Assembly: GCF_030409605.1 (NCBI RefSeq)
Contig: NZ_JAUFQG010000006.1
Location: 558,001 to 622,000 of the forward strand
Reading direction: 5' to 3'
Origin: Simiduia curdlanivorans
Lineage (GTDB): Bacteria; Pseudomonadota; Gammaproteobacteria; Pseudomonadales; Cellvibrionaceae
Length of the DNA stretch: 64,000 bases
Below, piece after piece: positions 14,846 to 24,230 of the stretch. Within the stretch, counting starts at the first letter, position 1. Every line of letters begins with the position of its first letter. The position numbers were made by a program, and so were the translations under genes. The notes beneath the pieces were generated by a model that ran no database searches, had not been told where the DNA came from, and saw only the letters and a list, made by a program, of their open reading frames with translations.

Positions 14846-17800
14846 TTAGTAAACCATACGCACTTTTTCAGCGCCAAAAATATCCCGCAGCGCCTCCAGC
14901 AACTCCTCCGAGGCATTTACCTGCCACTCGCTGCCAAAGTGTATGCGACCGCGCGCGCTGGTGTTGCGAAAATCCACCGTTACCGGGCAATTGCCGCCGC
15001 GGTGATTATTCAACAGGCCGCGCAATTGCGCTAAATGACCATCTGCAACTTGCTCCGCTTGCCACTCCATATGAATCCCCCGCGCCAAGCCAGACCGCGC
15101 CTCAGCCAGCGTGCTGACTGACTCGGCGCGCATTTTCAAGGAGCCGGAATAATCATCGTGGCTCACCTGCCCCTCGATAACCAGCAGCGCATCCTTAACC
15201 ACCTTATCCCGGTAGTTATTGTAGGTATCGGAAAACAGCGCAATCTCGAGCCGGCCGGAACGATCGTCCAAAGACACAAAGGCCATGGTATCGCCGCGCT
15301 TGGTTTTCATCACCCGGAAGGCAACCACCAAGCCGGCAATACGCTGGTTGGATTTTTCCGGCTTCAAATCGGCGATACGGTTGGAGACAAGGTATTTGAG
15401 CTCGCGGTGATATTCATCGATGGGGTGACCGGTGAGGTAGAGCCCCAAGGTGTCGCGCTCACCCTCCAAGCGCTCGCGCATAGTGAAGCTGCGCACCTGG
15501 CGGAACTCGCTGTAGACATCGCTATTTTCATGACTCGCGGTTGGCACCACTTCGCCAAACAAATCCATCATGCCGGCACTGGCATTGGCGTGACTTTGCT
15601 CGGCGGCTTTTACCGCCTCGCCGAGCGCCGCCAACAATACGGCGCGGTCGTAATCTAAATTTTGCTGTGGGCCAATGCTGTCAAAGGCGCCGGAGCGCAC
15701 CAGCGCCTCGAGCGCACGCTTATTCACTTTACGCGGGTCGACGCGGGCGCAGAAATCGAACAGGCTGGTAAAGGCCCCACCCTCGGCGCGGGCGGCGATA
15801 ATATTATCCACCGGCCCCTCGCCCAAGCCCTTAATGGCACCTAGGCCGTACACTATCTGGCCTTGGGGGTTGACGTTAAACATGAACTCGCCGCTGTTTA
15901 CATCGGGCGGCATCAAGGTCAGGCCCATCTCCCGACACTCTTCGATAAAAGTTACCACCTTATCGGTTTTGTCCATGTCGGAAGACATAGTGGCGGCCAT
16001 AAAGTGGGCCGGATAATGCGCCTTTAACCACGCCGTTTGATAAGACACCAAGGCGTAAGCGGCCGAGTGCGATTTGTTAAAACCGTAGCCGGCAAACTTT
16101 TCCACCAGATCGAAAATTTTCATCGCCAGGGTTGGATCGATGCCCTGGCCGGCGGCGCCCTCTTCGAAGGTGGAGCGCTGCTTGGCCATTTCCTCGGGTT
16201 TTTTCTTACCCATGGCACGGCGCAACATATCGGCGCCGCCGAGGGTGTAGCCGGCCAACACCTGAGCGATCTGCATGACCTGCTCTTGGTAAACAATAAC
16301 GCCGTAGGTGGGCTCTAGAATGGGCTTCAGGCTTTCGTGCTGATAGGTGGCATCTGGGTAGGCTACTTTCGCGCGGCCGTGCTTACGGTTAATGAAGTCA
16401 TCCACCATGCCAGACTGCAAAGGGCCGGGGCGAAACAACGCCACCAAGGCGATCATGTCTTCCAGGTTGTCGGGCTGTAAGCGCTTAATGAGATCTTTCA
16501 TGCCGCGCGATTCAAGCTGAAACACTGCCGTGGTCTCGGCCCGCTTTAACAACTTAAAGGTGGGCTCATCGCCCAGCGGTAAGGCCGAAATATCGAGCGG
16601 CGCTTCACCGGTCAGGCGGCGATCGCGATCGATCATTTTTACCGCCCAATCAATGATGGTGAGCGTGCGCAGGCCGAGGAAGTCGAACTTCACCAAGCCC
16701 GCGGATTCCACATCGTTTTTATCGAACTGCGTCACTAGGCCCGCACCAGTTTCATCGCAATACAGAGGCGCGAAATCGGTGAGTTTGGTGGGCGCAATCA
16801 CCACACCACCGGCGTGCTTGCCAACGTTACGGGTAAGGCCCTCGAGCTTAACCGCGGTTTCCCAAATTTCCTGTGCCTCGCCGTCGGTGGCGAGAAACTC
16901 GTTCAACATGGGCTCTTCTTCAAGCGCTTGTTTAAGCGTCATACCCGGCGTGGGCGGAATCATTTTCGATAATTTATCGGCCAAGCCGTAACTCTTGCCT
17001 TGAACGCGTGCTACGTCGCGCACCACCGCTTTGGCCGCCATGGTACCGAAGGTAATGATCTGGCTAACGGCGTCGCGGCCGTATTTATCGGCCACGTAGG
17101 CAATGACCTTGTCGCGGTTTTCCATGCAGAAATCCACGTCGAAGTCGGGCATAGAAACACGTTCGGGGTTTAGGAAGCGCTCGAACAGCAAATCGTATTC
17201 GAGCGGGTCTAGATCGGTAATTTTTTGTGCGTAAGCCACCAGTGAACCGGCACCCGAACCCCGGCCTGGGCCCACCGGAATACCGTTATCTTTGGCCCAC
17301 TGAATGAAATCCATCACGATAAGAAAGTAGCCGGGAAAGCCCATCTGCATGATGATATCGAGTTCGAATTTGAGTCGATCGATAAACAGCTGGCGGCGCT
17401 CGGCATAATCGGCCGCGTTTTTATCGAGAATGCGCGCGAGGCGCCACTCCAAGCCTTCGTAGGTAACTTTTTGAAAGAAAAAGTTTACCCGCAGCGCCTC
17501 CGCATATTCAGGCGTTTGCTCGCGCCCGACCCAACTCGAGGCCATGGCGTTAACTGCCTCGGTGCGCATAAAATCTTGTGAATAAATATCGAAAATGGGG
17601 CCCTGATCGAAATTATCCGGGATGGGATAGTCCGGTAAAAAATAGGTGCCAAGCTGTATATCCACGGTGCAGCGTTTGGCAATTTCCAAGGTGTTGGCCA
17701 AGGCTTCGGGAATATCGGAAAACAAATCCGCCATCTCCTCGGCCGAGCGCAAATATTGCTGCTCGCTGTAGCGCCGCTCGCGCCGGGGGTCGTCGAGCGC

Positions 17801-18460
17801 CCTGCCCTCGCCGATACACACCCGCGCCTCGTGCACCTCAAACTCATCGGCGTGTAAAAAGCGCACGTCGTTGGTGGCCACCACTGGGCACTGGCATTGG
17901 CTTGCCAACGCAATTGCCTGATGCAAATAACCCTCTTCGTTTTCCCGCCCGGTGCGGGTTAGCTCTAGGTAAAAACGGTTGGGGAAATCGCGCTGCCACG
18001 CTTGTAACAGTTCAACCGCTTGCGCGGCGCGACCGGCCAATAAGGCTTTACCTATGTCGCCATAGCGCGCGCCCGAAAGCGCAATTACGCCCTCGGCATG
18101 CTCGCTCACCCAACTGCGCTGAATTTTGGCAATGCCGTGGTGCTGACCGTGCTGCCAAGCGCGCGAAATCAACTCGGTAATATTTTTATAGCCTTGGCCA
18201 TTCATGGCCAACAGCGTCAGCAACGTGGGGTTGCCATCTTCATCGGCCAATTGAAAATCGGCGCCGATGATGGGCTTGATGCCGCTGCCTTCACACTTGG
18301 TATAAAACTTAATCAAACCGTAAAAGTTGGTGAGATCGGTGACGCCGCAAGCCGGCATATTTAATTCTTTTAGGCGCGCAATTAAACCGCCGATGCGCAC
18401 CACGCTGTCGGCCAAAGAAAATTCTGTGTGTAAACGCAAATGAACGAATGATGCACCCAT
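14846..18460 (-). CDS. dnaE: DNA polymerase III subunit alpha
   Basis: 1204 residues, slightly longer than the E. coli protein (1160). It is the replicative polymerase subunit. The PHP domain starts with FVHLRLHTEFS; the palm has the catalytic acidic pair in PDFDVDFC preceded by PVGPGRGSGAGSLVAY; the finger, tandem HhH and OB-fold regions follow in order. Its ATG shares one base with the rnhB stop codon (TAATG), so the two are translationally coupled, the usual gammaproteobacterial arrangement. In most relatives lpxB precedes rnhB; here it does not. Confidence 0.98.
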   Translation of the reverse strand: MGASFVHLRLHTEFSLADSVVRIGGLIARLKELNMPACGVTDLTNFYGLIKFYTKCEGSGIKPIIGADFQLADEDGNPTLLTLLAMNGQGYKNITELISRAWQHGQHHGIAKIQRSWVSEHAEGVIALSGARYGDIGKALLAGRAAQAVELLQAWQRDFPNRFYLELTRTGRENEEGYLHQAIALASQCQCPVVATNDVRFLHADEFEVHEARVCIGEGRALDDPRRERRYSEQQYLRSAEEMADLFSDIPEALANTLEIAKRCTVDIQLGTYFLPDYPIPDNFDQGPIFDIYSQDFMRTEAVNAMASSWVGREQTPEYAEALRVNFFFQKVTYEGLEWRLARILDKNAADYAERRQLFIDRLKFELDIIMQMGFPGYFLIVMDFIQWAKDNGIPVGPGRGSGAGSLVAYAQKITDLDPLEYDLLFERFLNPERVSMPDFDVDFCMENRDKVIAYVADKYGRDAVSQIITFGTMAAKAVVRDVARVQGKSYGLADKLSKMIPPTPGMTLKQALEEEPMLNEFLATDGEAQEIWETAVKLEGLTRNVGKHAGGVVIAPTKLTDFAPLYCDETGAGLVTQFDKNDVESAGLVKFDFLGLRTLTIIDWAVKMIDRDRRLTGEAPLDISALPLGDEPTFKLLKRAETTAVFQLESRGMKDLIKRLQPDNLEDMIALVALFRPGPLQSGMVDDFINRKHGRAKVAYPDATYQHESLKPILEPTYGVIVYQEQVMQIAQVLAGYTLGGADMLRRAMGKKKPEEMAKQRSTFEEGAAGQGIDPTLAMKIFDLVEKFAGYGFNKSHSAAYALVSYQTAWLKAHYPAHFMAATMSSDMDKTDKVVTFIEECREMGLTLMPPDVNSGEFMFNVNPQGQIVYGLGAIKGLGEGPVDNIIAARAEGGAFTSLFDFCARVDPRKVNKRALEALVRSGAFDSIGPQQNLDYDRAVLLAALGEAVKAAEQSHANASAGMMDLFGEVVPTASHENSDVYSEFRQVRSFTMRERLEGERDTLGLYLTGHPIDEYHRELKYLVSNRIADLKPEKSNQRIAGLVVAFRVMKTKRGDTMAFVSLDDRSGRLEIALFSDTYNNYRDKVVKDALLVIEGQVSHDDYSGSLKMRAESVSTLAEARSGLARGIHMEWQAEQVADGHLAQLRGLLNNHRGGNCPVTVDFRNTSARGRIHFGSEWQVNASEELLEALRDIFGAEKVRMVY

Positions 18461-19080
18461 TAAAACAAATCCAATTGTTCGATCTTCTTTTTCACCGGGC
18501 CAAAAGACTGGCGGTGATGCGGGGTGATACCGTGCTTTTCCAGCGCCGCTAAATGCACGGCCGTGGGGTAGCCTTTATGATCGGCAAAACCGTAATCTGG
18601 GTATTGCTCATGCAGCGCCACTAATTCGCGATCCCGGGTTACCTTGGCGAGAATAGATGCGGCACTGATCGCCTGCACGCGGCTGTCGCCCTTGACGATG
18701 GCCTCCGCCGCATAGCGCCATTTGGGAATCTTGTTGCCATCCACCCACACGTGCTCAGGCTGGGTGGGCAAGCCTTCTACGGCGCGGGTCATAGCCAGAA
18801 GGCTGGCCTGAAGAATATTAATTTTATCAATTTCAGCGACGCTGGCCCGGGCGATGCAAAAGGCCAAGGCCTTGTCCTGAATCTCAGAAAACAGGGCTTC
18901 GCGGCGCTTTTCGCTAAGTTTCTTCGAGTCAGCCAAGCCCGCGATCGGCTTGGCTGGGTCGAGAATAACCGCCGCCGCCACAACATCGCCGGCGAGTGGG
19001 CCGCGGCCCACTTCATCAACACCTGCGCCTAATGGGCCCTTATAAATACTGACAAAGGGTTCGAGGATTTTTTTGGTCAT
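18460..19080 (-). CDS. rnhB: Ribonuclease HII
   Basis: 206 residues from ATG 19080, close to the usual length; an in-frame start at 19140 would add 20 residues without homology. It removes RNA from RNA-DNA hybrids and single ribonucleotides from DNA. The catalytic DEDD set is visible: Asp-Glu in GVDEVGRGPLAGDV, the Asp in LADSKKLSEKRRE, and the Asp in HVWVDGNKIPK. It overlaps dnaE by one base. Normally it is directly behind lpxB; here its upstream neighbour is a divergent sugar-modification operon. Confidence 0.96.
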   Translation of the reverse strand: MTKKILEPFVSIYKGPLGAGVDEVGRGPLAGDVVAAAVILDPAKPIAGLADSKKLSEKRREALFSEIQDKALAFCIARASVAEIDKINILQASLLAMTRAVEGLPTQPEHVWVDGNKIPKWRYAAEAIVKGDSRVQAISAASILAKVTRDRELVALHEQYPDYGFADHKGYPTAVHLAALEKHGITPHHRQSFGPVKKKIEQLDLF

Positions 19081-19240
19081 TATTTGATCAGCGCGTCGCC
19101 ATAAAAGTGAAGCCCGAATGATAACATTGGCGCCAAGCATTTGCCCAAGGCTTGGGCTACAATAGCGCCCTTAAAAGCCATTGACACAGGTCGCTTGTCG
19201 ACATCGCGCTTGCGCGGCTCCAACCAGAGGCACCCCTTGG

Positions 19241-20179
19241 ATGAAAAAGCTTAGAACTGCCGTAATTGGCGTTGGTTACCTCGGTAAATTTCACGCCGAA
19301 AAATACGCCAGTTTACCCAATAGCGAACTGGTTGCCGTGGTAGATGCCAACCTGGCCAACGGCACCGCCATCGCGGAAAAAAACGGCTGCGAAGCGCTCA
19401 CCCAATACCAAGATTTATACGGTCGTGTAGATGCCGTTAGCATCGCGGCACCCACGGTGTATCACTACCAGATTGCCAAAGACTGCTTAGAGCACGGCAT
19501 TCACGTGTTGATCGAAAAGCCCATTACCGTCACGGTAGCGGAAGCCGACGAGTTGATCGCTTTAGCAAAATCCAAGAAGCTACTAATTCAAGTGGGCCAC
19601 CTCGAGCGCTTCAACGCCGCGCTCTTAGCCTTAGGCGATCGCCTAGGTACACCAAGATTTATTGAATCCCACAGGCTTGCGCCCTTTAACCCGCGCGCCA
19701 ATGACGTCAATGTGGTGCTGGATTTAATGATCCACGACATCGACATTATCCAGAACATGGTTGGCTCGCCGATTAAAAGCATCGCCGCCTCGGGCACCAA
19801 AGTGTTAACCGACTCCACCGACATCGCCAACGCCCGCATCGAATTTGACAGCGGTTGCGTCGCCAATGTTACCGCTAGCCGGGTGAGCTTAAAGACAGAG
19901 CGCAAGATGCGTATTTTTCAGGAAGAATCCTGCATCACCATCGACTTTCAGAATCGCTCGCTCAAGCTCTACAGCAAGGGCGAAAAGGAAATGTTCCCTG
20001 GCATTCCCGAAATTGAAAGCGAGGAAAGCATTTTTGAAAATAACGATGCCCTGAAAGTCGAAATCATTGCCTTCCTCGACAGCATCGAACAAGGCAAGGC
20101 CACTCAGGTGAGCGGTGAAGATGGCCGCCGCGCGCTAGCCACGGCACAAGAAATTTCCCGTCTCATGCAAGACGCTTAA
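19241..20179 (+). CDS. gnnA: Gfo/Idh/MocA-family dehydrogenase, probable UDP-GlcNAc 3-dehydrogenase (GnnA-like)
   Basis: 312 residues from ATG 19241, chosen because AGAGG lies 10 bases upstream and the Rossmann fold starts immediately (AVIGVGYLGKFHAEKY, Gly10/12/15). The family signature EKP is at 92-94 and GHLERFNA follows. In Acidithiobacillus ferrooxidans, GnnA oxidises the 3-hydroxyl of UDP-GlcNAc with NAD and GnnB aminates the ketone to give UDP-GlcNAc3N, which LpxA then N-acylates. Here the gene starts an operon with a DegT aminotransferase and lpxB, opposite two lpxA genes, which points strongly to that role. Related enzymes act on other nucleotide sugars (WbpB type), so the substrate is inferred from context. 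Confidence 0.75.
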   Translation: MKKLRTAVIGVGYLGKFHAEKYASLPNSELVAVVDANLANGTAIAEKNGCEALTQYQDLYGRVDAVSIAAPTVYHYQIAKDCLEHGIHVLIEKPITVTVAEADELIALAKSKKLLIQVGHLERFNAALLALGDRLGTPRFIESHRLAPFNPRANDVNVVLDLMIHDIDIIQNMVGSPIKSIAASGTKVLTDSTDIANARIEFDSGCVANVTASRVSLKTERKMRIFQEESCITIDFQNRSLKLYSKGEKEMFPGIPEIESEESIFENNDALKVEIIAFLDSIEQGKATQVSGEDGRRALATAQEISRLMQDA

Positions 20180-20204
20180 TTATTCCGATTTAGAGATAGC
20201 AGCT

Positions 20205-21299
20205 ATGAAAGTTCCAATGGTTGATTTAACCGAACAATACCACCGCCTAAAAGATGAAATTGATGCTGGCATGCGCAATGCCATGGAAACGGCTGCCTTT
20301 ATTCTCGGCCCCAATGTGCAAGCTTTCGAAAAAGAAGCCGCGGACTACTTAGGCGTGAAGCACGCCATAGGCGTGGGCTCAGGCACGGACGCGTTACATT
20401 TGGCATTGCTGGCCTTAGGTGTAAAAGCAGGCGATGAAGTGATCACCACGCCCTTCACTTTTGTGGCCACCGCCGAGGCAATTAAATATGTTGGCGCCAC
20501 ACCGGTATTTGTCGACATCAACCCCAACACCTTCAATATTGATTTAACCGAGGTCGAAAAAGCCATTACCGCCAAAACCAAAGCGGTAATTCCCGTGCAT
20601 TTATTTGGCCAGCCGGTCGACATGCCTGCGCTTAAGGCCCTGTGCGATGCTAAAGGTTTAAAAATTGTTGAAGACTGCGCCCAGTCTTTCGGCGCCAGCA
20701 TTAACGGCAAACAAACTGGCAGCTTCGGCGACCTAGGCGCCTTTAGTTTTTTCCCGTCAAAAAATTTAGGTTGCTACGGCGACGGCGGCATGGTCACCAC
20801 TAATTGCGATGAGCTGGCCGCTACCGTTAAACAGTATCGAAATCACGGCAGCAAAGTGCAATACCACCATTCGCTGGTGGGCTACACCTCGCGCTTGGAC
20901 GAGTTGCAAGCAGTGGTGTTGCGCGCCAAGTTACCGCTCATTGACGAATTTAATAACAACCGTCGTCGCGTCGACCAAACCTACAAGACCATGCTCGCCG
21001 GCACGGGCATTCAAATGCCCTTTGAAGACGGCGTGGGTAAACATGTCTTTCATCAATATGTTTGCTTACACCCCAAACGCGATCAAATTTTACAAGCCCT
21101 GCGCGACAATCAGATTGCCTGCGCGATTTATTACCCGGTGCCGCTACACAAACAAGAAGTGTTCGCCAAAGAGTGCGACGGGGTTTCTCTGCCGATCACG
21201 GAGTCCATCACCAGCCAATGTTTCGCGCTGCCGGTTTACCCGGAGCTGAGTGAAGAAAAAATCAAACTGGTTACCGATACTATTAAGACCGCACTATGA
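20205..21299 (+). CDS. gnnB: DegT/DnrJ/EryC1-family sugar aminotransferase, probable GnnB
   Basis: 364 residues, a full-length PLP-dependent sugar aminotransferase. The PLP lysine is Lys186 in SFFPSKNLG, with Asp157 in VEDCAQSFGA and the phosphate-binding SGTDALHLAL near 59-68. It would transfer an amino group to the 3-keto sugar made by the preceding dehydrogenase, giving UDP-GlcNAc3N. The gap to gnnA is 25 bases, and its TGA overlaps the lpxB ATG by four bases (ATGA), so it is tightly coupled to lipid A disaccharide synthesis. WbpE/FdtB-type enzymes are the close alternatives, but no O-antigen genes are nearby. Confidence 0.77.
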   Translation: MKVPMVDLTEQYHRLKDEIDAGMRNAMETAAFILGPNVQAFEKEAADYLGVKHAIGVGSGTDALHLALLALGVKAGDEVITTPFTFVATAEAIKYVGATPVFVDINPNTFNIDLTEVEKAITAKTKAVIPVHLFGQPVDMPALKALCDAKGLKIVEDCAQSFGASINGKQTGSFGDLGAFSFFPSKNLGCYGDGGMVTTNCDELAATVKQYRNHGSKVQYHHSLVGYTSRLDELQAVVLRAKLPLIDEFNNNRRRVDQTYKTMLAGTGIQMPFEDGVGKHVFHQYVCLHPKRDQILQALRDNQIACAIYYPVPLHKQEVFAKECDGVSLPITESITSQCFALPVYPELSEEKIKLVTDTIKTAL

Positions 21300-22447
21300 A
21301 GTCAGGATTTTCTGTCATGATCAGCGCCGGCGAGGCGTCTGGCGATTTGCACGCCGCCAATTTGGTAAAGGCGCTAAAAGTCTTAGCACCCGATACCCAA
21401 TTTAATGGCATGGGCTCAGATCAGTTGCGCGAAGCGGGCGTCGATTTATTGGTGGACTGCGCCGATATTGCCGTGGTGGGTATTTGGGAAGTCATTAGAA
21501 ACTACGGCACCATTAAAAAAGCCTTAAATCAATTGATTCAGGCACTTAAAGATTCGCCGCCCGATTTACTGATTCTGGTGGACTACCAAGAGTTCAACTT
21601 CCGCCTAGCGGAAAAAGCTAAGGCCATGGGCATCAAAGTGCTGTTCTATATTGGCCCGCAAGTGTGGGCTTGGCGACCGCACCGCGTCCATAGCATGGCA
21701 AAAAAAATCGATCACATGGCGGTACTTTTTCCCTTCGAAGAAAAGTTTTACGAAAATGCCGGCGTGCCCTGCACCTTTGTTGGCCACCCCTTAGTTGACG
21801 AAGTGCGCGCAACAAAAAGCCCCGAGCAGAGTTTAACGGATTACGGGCTATCTAAGGATGACGCCATCGTCGGTTTATTTCCCGGCTCGCGCAAAAGCGA
21901 AGTGGCACGCGTACTACCCATTCTTTTAGACGCGGCGCGGGAGTTGCGTAAAACCAAGCCCAAGCTACAGTTCGTATTGCCCAAAGCCAGCACCATCAGC
22001 GACCAAAATATTGCCCCGCTCTTGGCCCTATACCCAGAGCTAGAAGTGAAGGATGTGCGCGACAAATCCTATAATGTGATGCAGGTTTGCGACGCCATCA
22101 TGACGGCCTCTGGCACGGCCACGCTGGAGATTGCACTCATGGGCATTCCCAACACCATTGTCTATCGCATTGCGCCACTATCTTATTGGATTCTCAAGCG
22201 CATGGTTAAAATCGACGACATTGGATTGGAAAACATTGTCGCGGAAAAACGTATCGTGCAAGAATTTATTCAACACAAGGCTCAACCCAAGCGAATTGCC
22301 GCAGAGGTTTCACGTTTATTGGACGACCAAGCCTATCGCGCCCAAATGATCACGGAACTGAATCAAGTAAAAGGTAAGCTCGGCATAGAGGGCGGTTCGG
22401 CCAATATTGCCAAATTGGCGCTGGATATGATGCAAGGCAAGGCTTAA
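21296..22447 (+). CDS. lpxB: Lipid A disaccharide synthase
   Basis: 383 residues, normal length. It condenses lipid X with UDP-diacyl-glucosamine at the membrane to form the disaccharide 1-phosphate. The N-terminal ISAGEASGDLHAANLV and later GPQVWAWRPHRV and FVGHPLVDE are typical GT19 motifs; LFPGSRKSEV and SGTATLEIALMGIP mark the nucleotide-sugar half. It is third in the gnnA-gnnB-lpxB operon on the plus strand, instead of following lpxA and preceding rnhB on the minus strand. The reaction would have to accept an amide-linked acyl substrate if the GnnAB reading is right. Confidence 0.96.
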   Translation: MKSGFSVMISAGEASGDLHAANLVKALKVLAPDTQFNGMGSDQLREAGVDLLVDCADIAVVGIWEVIRNYGTIKKALNQLIQALKDSPPDLLILVDYQEFNFRLAEKAKAMGIKVLFYIGPQVWAWRPHRVHSMAKKIDHMAVLFPFEEKFYENAGVPCTFVGHPLVDEVRATKSPEQSLTDYGLSKDDAIVGLFPGSRKSEVARVLPILLDAARELRKTKPKLQFVLPKASTISDQNIAPLLALYPELEVKDVRDKSYNVMQVCDAIMTASGTATLEIALMGIPNTIVYRIAPLSYWILKRMVKIDDIGLENIVAEKRIVQEFIQHKAQPKRIAAEVSRLLDDQAYRAQMITELNQVKGKLGIEGGSANIAKLALDMMQGKA

Positions 22448-22466
22448 TCTGCGCCACTCAATTCAA

Positions 22467-22491
22467 CAAAACTAACTACACCATAGTTTTG
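22467..22491. terminator. Hairpin between convergent lpxB and the LpxL-like gene
   Basis: CAAAACTA / TAGTTTTG, 8-bp arms with a 9-nt loop, in the 84-base gap between two converging genes. No T-run follows. Confidence 0.4.
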
Positions 22492-22531
22492 AGCTCGACG
22501 TTAAGCTAATTACTCACGCGAGACATGGATA

Positions 22532-23449
22532 TCAATAGGGCCGCTTTTCACCTTGAGGCCGTGTTTTAAAACGCCGGTGCACCCACAGGTATTGCTCGGG
22601 GAATTCCCGTATCTGCGCTTCAAAAATATCATTGATGACTTGCGCGTCGTGCAACTCGTCGTCGCTAGGCACATTCGCCAGCGGTGGCGAGAGGATTATT
22701 TTATAGCCTTGCGCATTTGGCAAACGGAAGCAGTTCATGACGATCACCTTGGCTTTGCCTAACTTAGCGAAACCCGTGGTGGCGGTAACGGTTGCAGCCG
22801 GCACGCCAAAATAACTGGCCCAGACACCGTTTTTTATGCCGTAATCTTGATCCGGTGCGTACATTACCGATAAACCTTGGCGCAACAAACGCATCATTGT
22901 GCGTGTTTCTTTGCGCTCAACCACCGTGCCCTCTGGGCATAGCCGCACTCGGCCACGGGTTTGTAAATACTCTAAGGCGGCATTTTTATGGCGCCGATAC
23001 ATGCCGGCAATGGGCATGAACATCGACAGACCAATGGTGCAAACAGAGATGCAATTGTTGTGCTTGACCACGATCAATGCAGCTTGCTTACCCAAAGCCT
23101 GAATATGCTCCAGCCCCTCCACCTCGACGAGCTTGCGATAGCGAGCCTCAGGCATGAACCAACCAATGTTTTGCTCCATCAAGCCCATGCCGGTATCTTG
23201 CATGTTTAGCCGAAGTAACCTATCCCGCTCATCGTCTGTGAGGTCAGGAAAACACAAGCGCAAATTGGTGCACGCAATATGCTTGCGTTCTTTAGCGAAG
23301 CGATAAAACAACCGACCGATGCCGCGCCCCATGGCCATCTGCCAGGCGTAAGGTAATTGCGCACAGAGATAGAAAATACCCGCCGCCAGCCAAATAAACC
23401 AGTAACGTGGGTGTAAAAGGTTGCGGGTAAAGCGCGGGCGCAGCAACAT
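22532..23449 (-). CDS. LpxL/HtrB-like lysophospholipid acyltransferase with altered catalytic dyad
   Basis: 305 residues, aligning along its length with E. coli LpxL: LLHPRYWFIWLAAGIFYL, a membrane anchor (about 15-35), NLRLCFPDLTDDERDRL, MGLMEQNIGWF, MYAPDQDYG (Asp200, Asp202) and a C-terminal QYLWVHRRFKTRP. LpxL enzymes add secondary acyl chains to lipid A with an HX4(D/E) dyad, His132 and Glu137 in E. coli. Here the motif reads VVKHNNCIS: His130 is kept but the acidic residue is Ser135. It may be an inactive paralogue, or work with another base or substrate. Its ATG shares one base with the second lpxA stop (TAATG), so the two are coupled. Confidence 0.8.
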   Translation of the reverse strand: MLLRPRFTRNLLHPRYWFIWLAAGIFYLCAQLPYAWQMAMGRGIGRLFYRFAKERKHIACTNLRLCFPDLTDDERDRLLRLNMQDTGMGLMEQNIGWFMPEARYRKLVEVEGLEHIQALGKQAALIVVKHNNCISVCTIGLSMFMPIAGMYRRHKNAALEYLQTRGRVRLCPEGTVVERKETRTMMRLLRQGLSVMYAPDQDYGIKNGVWASYFGVPAATVTATTGFAKLGKAKVIVMNCFRLPNAQGYKIILSPPLANVPSDDELHDAQVINDIFEAQIREFPEQYLWVHRRFKTRPQGEKRPY

Positions 23450-24216
23450 TATTTAACAATACCGCGGGTTGATTGGGCGATAAAATCCACCAACAAATTA
23501 ACCCCGGCGAAGGCCCGTAGGGGCTCCAATTCCTCGGCTATTTGTTCTGCGGATAAACGCTTGCGCACCATCAACTTATAGACCTTGAAAATGGCATCAA
23601 TTTCTGTCGGCTCATAGCCCTTTCGCTTAAGACCGACTTTGTTGATACCAAAAGAGCGTGCATAGTTTCCAGAGACAATAACAAATGGCGGCACATCGCG
23701 ATTGATCGCAGCGGCCATACTGGTAAACGCGTGCGAGCCGACGCGCGTAAATTGGTGCACCAGCGAAAAGCCGCCGAGAATACATTGATCGCCCAATTCA
23801 ACATGCCCAGCCAATGACGCCGAATTGGCAAACACATTTTTGTTGCCGACGGCACAATCATGGCCCACATGGACATAAGCCATAAATAAATTATCGTTGC
23901 CGATAGTGGTGACACCACCACCCTTTGGCGTGCCTCTATTAAAAGAAACATACTCGCGAATAATATTTCTATCGCCAATCACCAAGCGCGTCGGTTCGCC
24001 CTTATAGCTTAAATCTTGCGGCTCTTCGCCCAGCGAGGCGAACTGAAAAATGCGGTTGTTTTCGCCGATGGTTACCGGGCCGTGAATAACCACGTGGGAG
24101 CCAATACGCGTGCCTTTACCAATCTCAACCTGTTCGCCAATAACGGCATAGGCGCCGATACTGACACCCTCGGCAATGTTTGCGGATGGATCAATAATCG
24201 CAGACGGATGAATCAT
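23449..24216 (-). CDS. lpxA: Second LpxA-type acyltransferase with divergent active site
   Basis: 255 residues, a left-handed beta-helix protein clearly in the LpxA family (QDLSYKGEPTRLVIGDRN, VHVGHDCAVGN, LVHQFTRVGSHAF, IVSGNYA). The general-base His is kept (His119, E. coli His125), as are His116 and the His of GSH. Two conserved positions differ: VSFNRGT has Asn93 where E. coli has His99, and QDLSYKG has Ser70 where E. coli has Lys76. The gene lies 14 bases after a canonical lpxA and is coupled to the LpxL-like gene. With gnnA/gnnB opposite, it may be the enzyme that acylates the 3-amino group of UDP-GlcNAc3N; that is inference. Confidence 0.85.
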   Translation of the reverse strand: MIHPSAIIDPSANIAEGVSIGAYAVIGEQVEIGKGTRIGSHVVIHGPVTIGENNRIFQFASLGEEPQDLSYKGEPTRLVIGDRNIIREYVSFNRGTPKGGGVTTIGNDNLFMAYVHVGHDCAVGNKNVFANSASLAGHVELGDQCILGGFSLVHQFTRVGSHAFTSMAAAINRDVPPFVIVSGNYARSFGINKVGLKRKGYEPTEIDAIFKVYKLMVRKRLSAEQIAEELEPLRAFAGVNLLVDFIAQSTRGIVK

Positions 24217-24230
24217 GACGGAAGCCTAAT

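Noticed and set aside
17578..18180. 200-codon plus-strand frame inside dnaE
   Set aside because: Antisense shadow in GC-rich coding sequence, Arg/Pro-rich with no recognisable domain.
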